Assembly (NCBI GenBank): GCA_900291925.1
Contig: UWYS01000021.1
Coordinates: 392,085 to 456,084 of the forward strand
DNA length: 64,000 nt
Direction: 5' to 3'
DNA from: Thecaphora thlaspeos
Lineage: Eukaryota; Basidiomycota; Ustilaginomycetes; Urocystidales; Glomosporiaceae
Shown: positions 10,533-21,283 of the stretch, one piece after another
How positions within the stretch are numbered: the first letter of the stretch is position 1
Layout: each line of letters starts with the position of its first letter
Translations under genes and position numbers: made by a program
Notes under the pieces: model-generated
Seen by the model: only the letters and a program-made list of their open reading frames with translations
Database searches by the model: none
Told to the model about the DNA's origin: nothing

Positions 10533-13331
10533 TCACCCCTGCTTGATCGAGCCGCGGTCCGTATCGATGCTCTCCCTCCTCTGCTTGATCGGCATCAGCT
10601 GCCTGTCTGGATCCTCTAGCCCGAAGAACACCATCGCACCTTCCACCTGGCCGCGTTCCAGCTGCGCCGCCTCGTAGTTCTCCCTAGCAGAGTGCGACGA
10701 CAGCTTGGCCAGCGCCTCGTCCAGGTCCATGTAGGTCGTCAGCGGGCGGCACGGCAGCGGCGTGAGGGCGTGCCGCGCGTCCAGGTTAATGCTGAGGATG
10801 TTGGAGCTGTGCGCCCCCTCCGAGACGCTGATCAGCAGAGAATACTGCGGCGTCGGCGGCGGCGTCGCTTGCGACTGCAAAGACGCGCCGGTCAGAGGCG
10901 TCGTCGAGAGGGACGCCGACGACGGCGACTTGTGCAGAGAGCTGTTGGACGACCCCGAACCGGAGCTGCTGTTGCTGCTGTTGCGCTCGTACACCTCAAA
11001 CGTGATGCTGGCAAAGTAGTCGAGCGGCGGGATGCGCGGCATCACAATGTTCAGGTCCGACGCCAGCACAAGGTTGAGCAGCGTGTGGATGTGCGACTCC
11101 TTGGTAAAGTAGAGCGAGCAGAGCCCCTTGGCGTCCTGCGCCGACCGAAGGTCCTCCACCACGTTGTTGAGCAGCGGCATCGACGTGAGAAAGCCGATCT
11201 CCTCCTTTTCCTGCGGCGTCACGCCGTACTCGCGCGGGCAGATGAACATGAACAGCGCCAACGCCTTGTTGTACAGCTCGTGCAGGCGCTCGAGCCGCTT
11301 TTCGGGGACGCTCTCACTCTGATCGGCGAAGATAGTCTCGATGAACGTGCGGTTGTGGAGGCCGTCGTGCGAGAGCATGTCGTACAGCTCGCTCGAGCGC
11401 GAAGGATCGTGCGGCTCCTCTTCGTAGTCGCTGAAGAGCTTCTCCCATCGTTCGCGGAACAACGCCGGCGTCTCGTGCGTGCACCACCGCGCCTGGATGC
11501 GCTCGACGTTGAGCGCCTTGTAGTTTTCGCGCATCGTCTGGCGCAGGCTGCCCAGCAGGACGGCAATCTCGCTCGCCAGCCGCGACGGTGGCGGCAGGTC
11601 CTCGGGCCAGTCGTCGGGTCGGACGTCGGCGCTGGCTCCGTCCGGCCGCAGGAGCGTCTTGAGCTGCTTCTTGGCGCTCTCCATGACCTCCTTGGCCGCG
11701 TTCGAGTCGTCGAGGAGGTCCTTCCTCACGATCATCGCGTGGTCGCCCGTCTTGCCGTCGTCGAGGAAGGCGGCGGCAAAGATCTCCGCCGAGGCCGAAA
11801 CGCGGCGCTCGGAGCTCGTGTAGACGGTGCAGTTGGAGAGGGCGGCCTCGTTCATGATGATCATGTCGCGGCGCATGTTCTGGCCAAAGTCCTTGGCCTG
11901 ATGCCGTGCGGCGTGCGAGAACTCGCCGCCCCACTTGATGATCAGCTGCATCTTTTCGAGCTCGCCCGTCTCCTTGCTGAAGCTCGGCTTCATCTGGACC
12001 TTAGTCCCCGGCATGTCCTTCTTGCGCTTTATGACCTCGATCATCAGCTCGAGGTCCTCGGTCTGGGCGCCGGGGAGCACGATGGCCTTTTCCGCCGCCG
12101 TCGAGACGAGGTCGAGCTGCTGGCGCAGGATGATCTCCTCGCGCCGCCCCTGGAGCAGCTCGATCAGCGGCGCGGTCCAGGAATCCTTGACTTTGAACGA
12201 GCGCTTGAATTTCTGTTTCGGCGTCCGGTCGCCGTGGCGGAAGACGGTGACGTTGGCCTTCAAAGTCCAGGCGGAGCGCTCGCGTTCGCGCGGCGAGGCG
12301 CTCCCGGCGCTGCTGAGCGGCCGTCGCGTGACGCTCGACTTGCAGAACTTGGAAAGGATCTCAGCGCACTTGTCGTAGTAGAAGTCGTTGCCCTTGACAA
12401 AGCTCCAGCCGTTGACATCGATTACGTAGCTCTTGCCACCGACGCGCAGCAGGTCGAAGCCGCAGATGTTCTGCTTGAAGGCCTTGGAGATGTTGGTGGC
12501 CATCTTGACCTCGTCGTCGCTGAGCTTGGTGATGTAGCGGATCTCCTTGCCGTCCGGGTTGCGCTTGACCATGCCGTCGACGACGGGCGACTTGCGCGTC
12601 TCGGCGTGGACAAAGTAGGGGCCGATGGTGTAGATCTTGATGTCCTCGGCGTTGTCAACGTCCATGAACTCCTCGTAGATGTAGGAACCGTCGGTACGTG
12701 GCTCGACAAGGTTGGGGTCAAACTCGGACGACTTGTTGCCGACCTTGCGGAAAAGGCGCCGCCCGCCGCCGCCGCGCGCCTGGTCAAAGTAGATGTGGAT
12801 GTTGTGGTCCTCGCCGCTGACGGGCTTTTCGACAAAGGGCTTCTTGATCTCCTTGCCGTTGATGACAAGCGTGTCGTAGTCGCGCAGATAGCTCTCTTTC
12901 GTGCCGCGACCGTGGTTGAGGTTGAGGTTGAGGCGCTTCTGCAGGTCCTCGGCCACCTGCGGCTCGATGGTGGGCCCGCCGTCGCGGTCCAGCTCGATCC
13001 TGCGCGGCGTGGGGACGCTGGCGTTATCGAGGATGGCGAGGACCGCCCTACGGTCCCAGAGGATCTGCTGAAGGCGGAGATCGTTGACGAGGACCGGCTT
13101 GCGCAGGTCGACGTAGGAGATTGCCTTCTCCAGCGGGAAGCCGGTGGAAAAGAACGAGATGAGGACGTCGACGATGGGCCAGTCCTCAACCGGCTCGTCG
13201 AGGATGACCTTGTCGCCAAAGATGATGACGTCAAACTCCTTGGTGTTGATGAGGCGGTTGAGGATGTTTTGCATCGGCTTGGAGCGGGCCTTGCGGTCCA
13301 TGGCCGCGACGCCGAGCTGGATCCGTTCCAT
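10533..13331 (-). CDS. VIP1: Inositol hexakisphosphate / PP-InsP5 kinase (Vip1/Asp1)
   Basis: Bifunctional inositol pyrophosphate enzyme of the PPIP5K family. The N-terminal ATP-grasp kinase phosphorylates InsP6 or InsP7 at position 1, and the C-terminal histidine-acid-phosphatase-like domain opposes it. The protein acts in phosphate signalling, polarity and cytoskeleton control. The chosen ATG at 13331 gives 932 aa, close to fission yeast Asp1. The family opening AAMDRKARSKPMQNIL follows directly. The kinase domain includes IIFGDKVILDEPVEDWP, LWDRRAVL, FVEKPVSGEDHNIHIY and CGFDLLRV...YVIDVNGWSFVKGN. RHGDRTP near residue 365 opens the phosphatase-like domain, and a late ESHIHTLLN motif matches its conserved histidine region. 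The open frame continues upstream of 13331 to about 14123 through Pro/Ser/Arg-rich sequence. A longer N-terminus cannot be excluded but looks non-conserved. There is no intron. The gene is divergent from the Ivy1-like gene. Confidence 0.92.
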   Translation of the reverse strand: MERIQLGVAAMDRKARSKPMQNILNRLINTKEFDVIIFGDKVILDEPVEDWPIVDVLISFFSTGFPLEKAISYVDLRKPVLVNDLRLQQILWDRRAVLAILDNASVPTPRRIELDRDGGPTIEPQVAEDLQKRLNLNLNHGRGTKESYLRDYDTLVINGKEIKKPFVEKPVSGEDHNIHIYFDQARGGGGRRLFRKVGNKSSEFDPNLVEPRTDGSYIYEEFMDVDNAEDIKIYTIGPYFVHAETRKSPVVDGMVKRNPDGKEIRYITKLSDDEVKMATNISKAFKQNICGFDLLRVGGKSYVIDVNGWSFVKGNDFYYDKCAEILSKFCKSSVTRRPLSSAGSASPRERERSAWTLKANVTVFRHGDRTPKQKFKRSFKVKDSWTAPLIELLQGRREEIILRQQLDLVSTAAEKAIVLPGAQTEDLELMIEVIKRKKDMPGTKVQMKPSFSKETGELEKMQLIIKWGGEFSHAARHQAKDFGQNMRRDMIIMNEAALSNCTVYTSSERRVSASAEIFAAAFLDDGKTGDHAMIVRKDLLDDSNAAKEVMESAKKQLKTLLRPDGASADVRPDDWPEDLPPPSRLASEIAVLLGSLRQTMRENYKALNVERIQARWCTHETPALFRERWEKLFSDYEEEPHDPSRSSELYDMLSHDGLHNRTFIETIFADQSESVPEKRLERLHELYNKALALFMFICPREYGVTPQEKEEIGFLTSMPLLNNVVEDLRSAQDAKGLCSLYFTKESHIHTLLNLVLASDLNIVMPRIPPLDYFASITFEVYERNSSNSSSGSGSSNSSLHKSPSSASLSTTPLTGASLQSQATPPPTPQYSLLISVSEGAHSSNILSINLDARHALTPLPCRPLTTYMDLDEALAKLSSHSARENYEAAQLERGQVEGAMVFFGLEDPDRQLMPIKQRRESIDTDRGSIKQG

Positions 13332-14320
13332 GCTGGGCCGACTCTGCTGTCCTTCGAGGGAAGGAGCGCGGCGAGAGGGGTCCAGAAGAGGGGCGGCCTT
13401 GTAGCGGCTCGCGGGCGGGGCGGCGGGGGGGGGGGGGTGCGGGACGGTCCGACGAGGTGAGCAGTGTGGCGGTGGCGGTGACGGTGGTGGCGGCAGGGTG
13501 GCGAGCAAGGTGTCGAGGGCAAAGGAGGCACCGACGCAGTCCTCCGGGCGGCCCGCGAGATAGAGAGAGCGAGAGCGAGCCAGAAGAAAGCTGCTCTCTC
13601 TGCATGCGAGCGAGGCTCGCCGGGTAGACACCAAGCAAGAACCCACGAAAATACGCCTGAAATGTCTAACCGCCCCGCACGTGCACCCTCCGCTGCGTGC
13701 CCTCGCCCAGCCGCTCCCATTTTTAGCATCGTCGGCGCCGACTGCTTCACGTTGACCGCTCGTTGTGCATGAACGCTGAGAAGCATCGATGGCCACCATG
13801 GCCCTGTTGCGACGAAAGAGGCATCGTCTCGCTCGCTGCGTCGGGCGCCCCGGCGGTCTCGGAAGGTGGCCGAGAGGGGGGGGGGGGTGTGAACGGGTCT
13901 CAAACCCTGTCTGGCCTCGCAATTTTCGTGCGTGTTGTCCGTGGAGCGCGTCCGTCTCGGTGGGGCGGCGAAGGGGACAGGACCCCTGAACAACACCTGC
14001 CGCCGCCCGGGCTAGCGAGCGGGCGAGCTGGGCCATCAGACCTTCCGGCATCGGTGCCGCCTCCGCCTCCGCTTCCGCCTTCACCTTCGCCTCCACCCCC
14101 GCTATCCTGACAATTGTCGCCACATCGGCCAGGCTCCTCTTCCTTCGCTTATCGCATCTCTCAACGTCCCCTGGGACGACGCTATCGGGACCCTTCTCCC
14201 TGCGAAAGGCGCTCCGGCACTACGGAAGCTCGTCCAAGGGCCTGCGACCACTTTGCTGCCTCTGCCCACTGGACCCGATCGGGAGCCACCCGAACCTCTC
14301 CCATCGACGCAAGACGCACC
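13332..14320. promoter_or_regulatory. Shared divergent promoter region
   Basis: About 1 kb between the Vip1 gene (-) and the Ivy1-like gene (+), so it should hold both promoters. It contains homopurine/homopyrimidine runs, including about 11 G at 13428-13438 and about 10 G near 13877. No defined binding site is claimed. Confidence 0.45.
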
Positions 14321-16021
14321 ATGCCGGGTCCTCGCTCCTTCCGGAGCATGCAGCAGGGCGGCGGCCCTCCCTCGCCGACGCTGAGCGCAACGACGAGGGC
14401 ATCGCTCGACTTTCCCTCGCGCCCCGCCGTCCTCATCACGCGCGCCGACCTGCGCAACTCGCTCAACGCCTACGACAAGCTCCTCGCATCGGCAAAGGCC
14501 TACACTAACGCCATGCTCGCAATGGCAAAGGCGTCTTCCGACTTTGCCTGCGCCCTTGAGGAGTGCGCCAGGGTAAAGGGCGCACACGACTCGGGCGCCG
14601 CCCTCCAGGCGGCCAGCGGGCTCCACTTCCTCAAGAGCAACTACGAGCAGGTCCTCTGCGACACCTTCTGGAAAGATTTCAGCATCCCGCTCCTCAGCCA
14701 CTACGACATCTACCGCGCCGCCTGCAACGACCGCCAGCTCGCCCACGACAAGGCCATCACCGAGAAGAGCAAGCAGCTCAAGGAGGCCGAGGCGCGCAAC
14801 ATGCGGACTGGCAGGCGCAAGGAGCGCGACCTCAACCAGTTCCGCCGCGCGCTCCAGGAGCTCCAGGCCCACGTCGATGAACTCGACGAGCTCAAGGCTC
14901 ACTACTACCACGAGGTGCTCGAGTCCGAAGAGGAGGTGTGGGAGCTCATCTCGAGCAAGGTCGCCCTTGTCGTCCGCTCGCAAATCGAGATCTCGGAGCG
15001 CATCGGCTCAAAGGGCCTCTCGGACCCCATCCTCGAGCCCATGCTCTCGGCCATTCCGGACCCTTTCGGCATCTACGGTCCGCCGAAGCAGGACGACCAA
15101 ATCTTCAGCATCCTCCCGCCGACGTCGCTCCTTTCGTCGGCCGCCAACTCAATCCACGGCGCCATGCCCGACGGCTCAACGGGCCCTGGTCCCGCGTCCA
15201 ACAGTCAGCCTTACGGCAGTGGCGTCAGTGGTTCCCAGGGCGCTTCCGCCTCGTCGGCAATGAACCCGACCAGCCTGATGTCGCCGACGACGCCATCAAA
15301 GGGCCTCTCGCGTCCGCCACACAACGGCGGCTCCTCAACTTCACAGTCGGGAGGCGTGCCGTCCCCGAACCCGGACGCCACCCCGACGCAGGCGCGGCAC
15401 TCGAAGCGTCTCTCGTCTTCGAGCGGTTCAAATGCGACGACGGCGGCTGCAGCGGCGGACTCGGGACGAGCCTTCGGCCACGCACCTCAGCTCTCGGCCA
15501 TCTCGGACGCTACTACGTCGGTCGCGACGTCCGAATCGAGCGTCACCACGACGGGCCTGTTTGGGAGCGAGAGCATGGATTTTGAAGAGCTGCTCGACCG
15601 GGATCGAGGCCGCGAGTGGGAGCGCGATCAAGCGCGGACCAGGGCTCGGGATGGGAAGGGGGCCGAGACTGATACCGAGACCGAAGCCACGGCCGCGTCC
15701 GCGGCTGACAGTGTTTGTGACACGACGGCCGGCACGAGCTCGTTGAGAAGCGGCGGCGGTAGCGGCGGGTCAATGACGGCAGCCAGCAGGCTACAGAATG
15801 TGCTCAGTATCATCGACGAGGATGCTGGCGGGCCGCTAGCCAGCGGTGCTTCGCTCCGCTCCAACACAACAGCGACCTCGTCGGATCCTTTGGAGGAGGA
15901 CACCGCGAGGGTGGATCAGGAGACAGAGGTGGATCCAGTCGACCTCGAGACAGCCGACGGGCTGGACAGCGCCGCCGACGATAACGTTGGACGTCCGACC
16001 CAGGAAGACGCATCTTCGTAA
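14321..16021 (+). CDS. IVY1: Ivy1-like inverse-BAR phospholipid-binding protein
   Basis: Likely homologue of yeast Ivy1, a vacuolar or endosomal membrane protein with an inverse-BAR fold that binds phospholipids, Ypt7 and Vps33. The start is the ATG at 14321 (context CACCATG), giving 566 aa without introns. Residues ~40-270 form the BAR-like helical region. It includes a conserved opening (RADLRNSLNAYDKLLASAKAY), a long helix rich in Glu/Lys/Arg/Leu, and LDELKAHYYHEVLESEEEVW with WELISSKVALVVRSQIEISERI. The remaining ~290 residues are low-complexity Ser/Gly/Thr/Pro and acidic sequence, expected to be disordered. The call rests on recognising the helical region. Another IMD/BAR family member is the main alternative. 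Confidence 0.75.
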   Translation: MPGPRSFRSMQQGGGPPSPTLSATTRASLDFPSRPAVLITRADLRNSLNAYDKLLASAKAYTNAMLAMAKASSDFACALEECARVKGAHDSGAALQAASGLHFLKSNYEQVLCDTFWKDFSIPLLSHYDIYRAACNDRQLAHDKAITEKSKQLKEAEARNMRTGRRKERDLNQFRRALQELQAHVDELDELKAHYYHEVLESEEEVWELISSKVALVVRSQIEISERIGSKGLSDPILEPMLSAIPDPFGIYGPPKQDDQIFSILPPTSLLSSAANSIHGAMPDGSTGPGPASNSQPYGSGVSGSQGASASSAMNPTSLMSPTTPSKGLSRPPHNGGSSTSQSGGVPSPNPDATPTQARHSKRLSSSSGSNATTAAAAADSGRAFGHAPQLSAISDATTSVATSESSVTTTGLFGSESMDFEELLDRDRGREWERDQARTRARDGKGAETDTETEATAASAADSVCDTTAGTSSLRSGGGSGGSMTAASRLQNVLSIIDEDAGGPLASGASLRSNTTATSSDPLEEDTARVDQETEVDPVDLETADGLDSAADDNVGRPTQEDASS

Positions 16022-17106
16022 GGCGGCGCGGACCAGCCGCCACTCGACGACAGCCGGCAAGATAAAGCGAGCGGGTCAGTGCAAAGAGAAGCATCTTCCT
16101 CTTCGTCCGCTTAGCGAACGCGCACTGCCCTTGACGAGAGCCCGAAACGGTCGCTCTCTGAGCACGCACGACACCTACGACCTTTTACGATGCGATTCTA
16201 TCCTCACACTACGATCCATGATGCTACGGCCTCTACGGAGAAGCTCCACCGCGGCGGGAAGGACACTCTTTCCCGGCTTTCCCTTTTTGCTGTACGTACC
16301 CTTTCCCTGCGATGCACTCGTACGGCGATCCTCGCACACTCGCCCCTGCTATCCTTCCTGCACCTTTGTATACCCCTTAGTACTCGGTACATTATCCATC
16401 CGTCCGTCTGACTTCCAGAGACAATGACGGCGGAGACGAGGTCGCGAAACGAAAAGAGCTTTGAGCCATATCTGATGAGAGCGGCGCAGTGGCAGGCAGA
16501 GGGCGGAGACGACCGGCCAGGGTCCAGCGCGGCACTCGCACGAAATGGCGAGGGGTACGCGGCCGGGTCGTGCGCGCTCACCTGCCAAATGACGACACCT
16601 GACCTGAGCGTTGAGTGGAGCTTCCGCGACCGGCGGGGCGGGCGGGGGCAGGGTGTGTGTGTGCGTGCGTGCGTGCGTGCGTGCCTGTCTGCCTTCCTCA
16701 CGAGACCCTGCCTGGCCTGCCTGATGACGGGGTCGGTCGCCTCGCCCGCTCCTGGGCTGACTGGCTAGTCAGGCGGGCGCAACAAGCACGAAGCAGATGA
16801 TCAACCCTGTGCTCTCAGAGAGCGAAGCTCCCAGCGGGCATCCGCATGAGGCCCAAGCCGACCCAGCTGCCAGTTGTTTGTGGTGCGTGCGTCGTCGCTC
16901 GGGAGGGGCAAGGGGGGAGCAGCGCGGAACATATATAACCCCATCCGTCTTGCCAAGTCAGCCTTCCTTCGTCTCCACCACCCGTTCTTTGTCTATCTAT
17001 CTGCGCTCATCACCAGCACGCCTGCACATTCCGCAACATCAAAGCCTTCTTCTCGCCAGCCATCACTTCCACCACCACCATCACCAATAACACCCACTAG
17101 CCCATC
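16022..17106. other. Intergenic region with GT/GC microsatellite
   Basis: About 1.1 kb between the Ivy1-like and Rtc3-like genes. It contains a GTGTGC/GCGT run near 16650-16685 and a TATA-like motif near 16930. No coding frame is supported. Confidence 0.5.
16930..16938 (+). promoter_or_regulatory. TATA-like box of the SBDS-domain gene
   Basis: The motif CATATATAAC lies about 170 bases upstream of the ATG at 17107 and is followed by a pyrimidine-rich leader. It is a positional inference only. Confidence 0.45.
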
Positions 17107-17764
17107 ATGGTCAAGTCGTTCCACAAGGTCGTCTACAAGCCCGACTCGCAGTCGACGGACGAGTTCATGATGATTGTCAACCACGACGAGGTACGTCCGC
17201 CTTTGCTCGCTATCTCGCCGTCTTGTTCACATCCCTGGTCTCCCTGTCAGGAGAGGCATCGACGCGCACACTTTCTTTCCTGTCCTCGTGTCTCGACACA
17301 GCCTCGCTGACCCCCCTCCTCGTCTTTCCCTCACTACTGTCCGACCTTGCCGTCCTCTCCCGCAGTACCAGAAGTGGATCAAGGGCGACAAGTCGATCCC
17401 CCTCACCGAAGTGGTTGACAGCTTTGACGTCTTCCACACCGGCCAGGGCGCCCAGGGCATCATGGGTCGTCCCTCGAACCAGCAGCTCGACACCGTCTTC
17501 AACTCGCACAAGGATGTCGATGTCGCGCTAATCATTCTCGAGCGTGGACAGCTCCAGGCTGCCAGTGAGTTGCCCAGCCAGATCTTCCCAGTACGAGGGC
17601 TTGTGTGTCCTTGATGCTGACCGATCGTTTGTTCTTTGTCGCTTTCCCGCTATTTCCCCGCTCTCGTAGGCGCCAAGGAGGGCTATTCATCAACTAACGA
17701 CTCCAACCAGGGCGTCAACACCGTCTCGAGCGGCTCGCGCTCGGGAGGACACGGCGGTCGCTAG
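17107..17764 (+). CDS. RTC3: Small SBDS N-terminal-domain protein (Rtc3-like)
   Basis: Small protein made of the SBDS N-terminal (FYSH) domain only, as in yeast Rtc3/Yhr087w, which is linked to RNA metabolism and stress. It lacks the later domains of Sdo1/SBDS and so should not be the 60S maturation factor itself. Exons are 17107-17190, 17366-17564 and 17670-17764, giving 125 aa in frame. Exon 1 encodes MVKSFHKVVYKPDSQSTDEF. Exon 2 holds the conserved core (DKSIPLTEVVDSFDVFHTGQGAQGIMGRPS and LDTVFNSHKDVDVALIILERG). Exon 3 gives a short Gly/Ser tail ending SGGHGGR. Introns are 175 and 105 bases. Many introns in so short a gene suggests good expression. Confidence 0.85.
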
Positions 17765-18265
17765 ACGAAGAGATTTGCCTGGTCGCTCTACCTCAGAAGA
17801 GAGAATAAAGGAAAGAACCTCTAACCATCGCCATGCAACGCTCTACATGCCCCTGCTCTCGGCCCCCTGCCCCCCCATAATACCAAGCAAACCCATCGTC
17901 GTAAACTCTTTTTGTATCTATAGCAGCAATCCTTCCTCCGCAGCAGCCAGCAGGCCCAATCGCAAAGCACAAATCCAAAGCCAAGACAGAAGACAGGGCA
18001 AGGCACAGCTTCGCTGCCGCCAGTGTGTGCTTGCATTGTGATGGAGAGCGGGCGGTGGGCGTGGACAGGCGTACAGGCAGATGGTGGATGACGAGTGGAG
18101 GACGGGGCAAGACGTCTACTGCAGCAGACCGAGACGCGATGCGGCCGGCCCGCGCGATTTACCTCCGCCTCCTGCCCGAAGCTGTGAACCCTCTCTGGGC
18201 TTCTCTGCGGTTTCGTCTGCGAGCGACGAGCAGCGGCATAGATAAGGAGAAGAGTGGGGAAAAGG
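17765..18265. other. Convergent 3' intergenic region
   Basis: Spacer between the Rtc3-like gene (+) and the Snf5/Sfh1 gene (-). No supported gene. Confidence 0.45.
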
Positions 18266-20790
18266 TTAGAAGTCAACAACCGTGCTCTCTCGAATCAGTC
18301 GCACAGGGACGTCGCAAAGATCCGAGACTCGCCTGGACGCCCTAACGTTTGCCTCTTCTGCCTTTTGCAGGTCCTCGTCTGTCAATCTCTCCAGGAGAGG
18401 ACCGAATTCTCTGCTCTCTGCGAAATCGCGCCATACACCTTCGAGTTCTCTCGGTCCTCTTGCCGTGATGTCGCGAATGATGTAGGTCGCAGATGTGAGA
18501 CGTTGAGCTGCGGATTGTTTCGGCTCGACGATCGATACCGCGTTTGACGAGGTGGTGGCAGCGGCGGCGGCGAGACGCGAAGAGGTTCGTGTCGTCGTGC
18601 CTGCGGGTGTGGCGGCGGGCACGGCGGAGGGTTCGCGCGTAGGCGCCGCTGTACCCGCTGCCGTGGCGGGCGCGGTGAGGTGTAGCGTCTCGACCTCGTC
18701 CGTCTCCGAGTCACTGCCGTCCCCTTGGCCTGCGAAGGCGAGGGTGGCTTGGCCGTCCGTCTCTGTCGGCGTTGCCATCTCTTTCACCTGCTCCGCTCCG
18801 CCCGCTCTTGGCGTCTCTGCGATTTCGCCTTCCGCCTCTGCCTCTGCCTCTTGCTCGCCCTCGGCTTCGCTCCTCGGCGTCTCGGTCCCCGTCGCAGTCC
18901 CCTCCAACCTCCTCCTTGCCCTTTCGGCTTTCCCCCTCATCACCTCCTCTGTCGCTTGGACGATCTCGGCCTGCTTCTCCTTCAGCAGCTTGCCCGACCC
19001 GAGCAGACCGAGGTCGAGGGCGGCGCGCCTGTGGTTGATCAGCTGCTCGCGCACCGAGTTCGAGATCAGCGAGAGCGCCTCGCCCGTCAGGCCGAGGTCC
19101 TTGCACAGCTGGGCGGCAAACGATTCTGGCGTAAGCGGCGAGCAGAGGTCCCATTCCAGTCGGTCGCGCAGCGAGTGGCGCAGGATCTGCACTTCGTACT
19201 GTTGGGGGATCCAAGAACGCCGGCAGCGAGGAGGGAGAGGGTGTGTGTTTGTCAGCGGCTGCGGCGGCGGTGGCGGCACGGTGACAAGTAGCGAGATCGG
19301 GGGTGGTTACTCACGTCGACAATGACCCTCATGTCGTCCTCCTCGGTGCCCAGGGCCTCACCCGTCTTGAGACGCTTGGCCATCCGGTGCCGCCACTCCT
19401 TCTGCTCCGGGTCGAGCCTGGCCAGGCCCCAGTCCCACTGGCGCGCCTCCTTGACATTCTCCTCGGCCGGGTCGTACTGGGCCTTTTCCTCGTCGGTCAG
19501 AGCCAGCTCGCCCTTTTTTGCCTCGAGCCTCGCCGCACTCCAGATGCCGCCGGCCGCTGGCTCCATCTCGATGTCTGCGACGCCGATCGCCTCTTTAACC
19601 TGCTGAGCGATCATGTTGGATATCTGCTTGGCGTACGGCTCGAGCGGAAGGTCGAGGTCCTCGAGCAGCAGGCGCGCAAAGTGCTGCGGCGTGACGAGCC
19701 TCTCGTTCATGTTCCACGTGAACGTGTCCTTAATCCGGTGCGTCTCGGTCTCGAGCTCGATGCGGATGGGGACGAGCACCTCGTTGCGCGACGCCTGCTT
19801 GTGCACGTCCTCCTCGGCATGGTAGAGGTGGGCACTGGGCCGGAACATCCGCCGCGCGATGACTTTGTTGCCCGGCGGAGGGAGGCCGAGGTAGCTGCGT
19901 AACCCTTCCTCTTCCTCTTGCTCGCCCTCGTCGTCGCCCGCGCCGTCGTCGGGCGTACCGACGCCGTTGGGCTTGCGCTTGTGGCTGCGCACCCCTGCTG
20001 CGCCGGCGGCCTCGTCCTCGGTCGCTGCGAGGTCGTCGTCGAAGTCTTCGCCCGAGTCGTCGGCCTCGGCGTAGCGGATGTAGCCGGCGGCGGCCCTCCG
20101 CTTCGAGGCGCGGTGCGACGAGCGTGCGAAGCTGGCCGAGCCGCTAGCGATACCGTAGTCAGCCCTCGACTCGTGCAGCGGCGTGGCGAGCGGGTCGAGC
20201 GGCCTACCGAGAGGATCGAAGAGATCGGTGGGATGGATGGGCTGCATCAGCGTGGTGACGCCGACGCGCATGCGGGAAGGGAAGGTGGTGTAGAGCGCCT
20301 GCGGGATGGGACGAACGCCGTGCGACGAGGTCGAAGGGAAGACTGCGTGGTGTGGAGGAGCGAGCGGCGTGAACGGCGGGACGGGAGCGGCGTGCTTCGA
20401 GATGGTCCAGGCGTTGGGGAGGTGGTGCATGGCAGGCTGGTGCATCTGGGGCTGCTGTAGTGCGCTGATGTCGTGCGGATGCTGCAGGTGTGATGGCTGG
20501 AAGGTCTGGTAGGTCTGCGAGTGCTGAGCAGCGGCCGTCTGCATCGAACTGCTGCTGCTGCCGCCGCCGCCGCCTCTAGTGAGGCAGCTTGGTTGAGCCG
20601 AGGGCGTGGAGGGGTGGTACTGGGCTGCCATCGGGGTGACCGGCGTGGCTGAAGGAATGCCATGGTAAACCAAGTGTGATCCGGGGGTGAGAAGCGCGCC
20701 GCCGCCGCCTCCTCCGGCAGCGGGGCCGGGCGTGTGAGCGGGCGAGTTGTAGCTCGAGTTACGCGTCGACCTCCTCGGGCGTTCCGACAT
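18266..20790 (-). CDS. Snf5/Sfh1 family chromatin-remodelling subunit
   Basis: Core subunit of a SWI/SNF or RSC remodelling complex, acting in the nucleus as scaffold between the ATPase core and nucleosome. Exons are 20790-19315 and 19198-18266, joined by a 116-base intron, giving 802 aa. The N-terminus (MSERPRRSTRNSSYNSPAHT) is followed by ~230 residues of Ser/Pro/Gln/His-rich sequence. An ALYTTFPSRMRVGVTTLMQPI segment follows, then an acidic stretch. Snf5 repeat 1 lies around residues 335-405 (VLVPIRIELETETHRIKDTFTWNMNE). Repeat 2 begins right at the exon junction (VIVDYEVQILRHSLRDRLEWDL, about 488-550). The C-terminus is acidic and Thr/Glu-rich. The Ser/Arg-rich opening and the QALYTTF motif favour Sfh1 over Snf5, but I cannot decide between them. 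It is divergent from the aspartyl-tRNA synthetase gene. Confidence 0.88.
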
Positions 20791-21283
20791 GGTGGGCAGG
20801 CGAGGGGTAGGGGGTGGCGAAGGAGGGTGGGAAAGGGAGTGAAAAGAGGGTGGGGTGGCGGGAGACGGTGCTCCGAGGCGAAGCGACGTGGCGGCCTGAT
20901 GCGAGGGGTGTGCGTGCTTGGTCGAGGTGTTCGGTGTTGGTCGAAGGCAGAAGGGAGATAGGAGAGGGACAAGGTCACCTTCGAGGAGAAACAGATTCAA
21001 GCTTTCTTGCGGCAAGGGGCTGCTGGCGGCGAGCGAGACACGACGCGCCGAGCGCTAGCCGGCCGACAAGCGAGACCAAGGGGCACCGCGTGGCAGGAAG
21101 AAAGCCAAGGTGGAGCAATTGCCCGGAGCTTTCCCTTTCTCTTTCTCTCTCTCTCTCTCTCTCCTCCTTTGGCTTGTTCTCGCGACGACAGCAGCACCTC
21201 CTTCTCCTACTCTCGTCTCTTTCTCGCCCCTTCTTCTCTCACGGCGACTTTCCCCCCCTGCACTCCTGCTGGCCGGCCTCGCC
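20791..21283. promoter_or_regulatory. Divergent promoter, CT-rich tract
   Basis: About 490 bases between the Snf5/Sfh1 gene (-) and the aspartyl-tRNA synthetase gene (+). A (CT)n tract at about 21141-21163 is typical of fungal pyrimidine-rich leaders. Confidence 0.45.

Noticed and set aside
13428..13438. Poly-G run as a regulatory G-quadruplex
   Set aside because: A single homopolymer run in a promoter region, with no further G-runs spaced as a stable quadruplex. It may also be length-uncertain.
10692..13460. 922-codon open frame on the plus strand
   Set aside because: It lies antisense to the Vip1 gene, is Arg/Val/Leu/Asp/Gly-rich, and mirrors codon bias of the true gene. No domain is visible.
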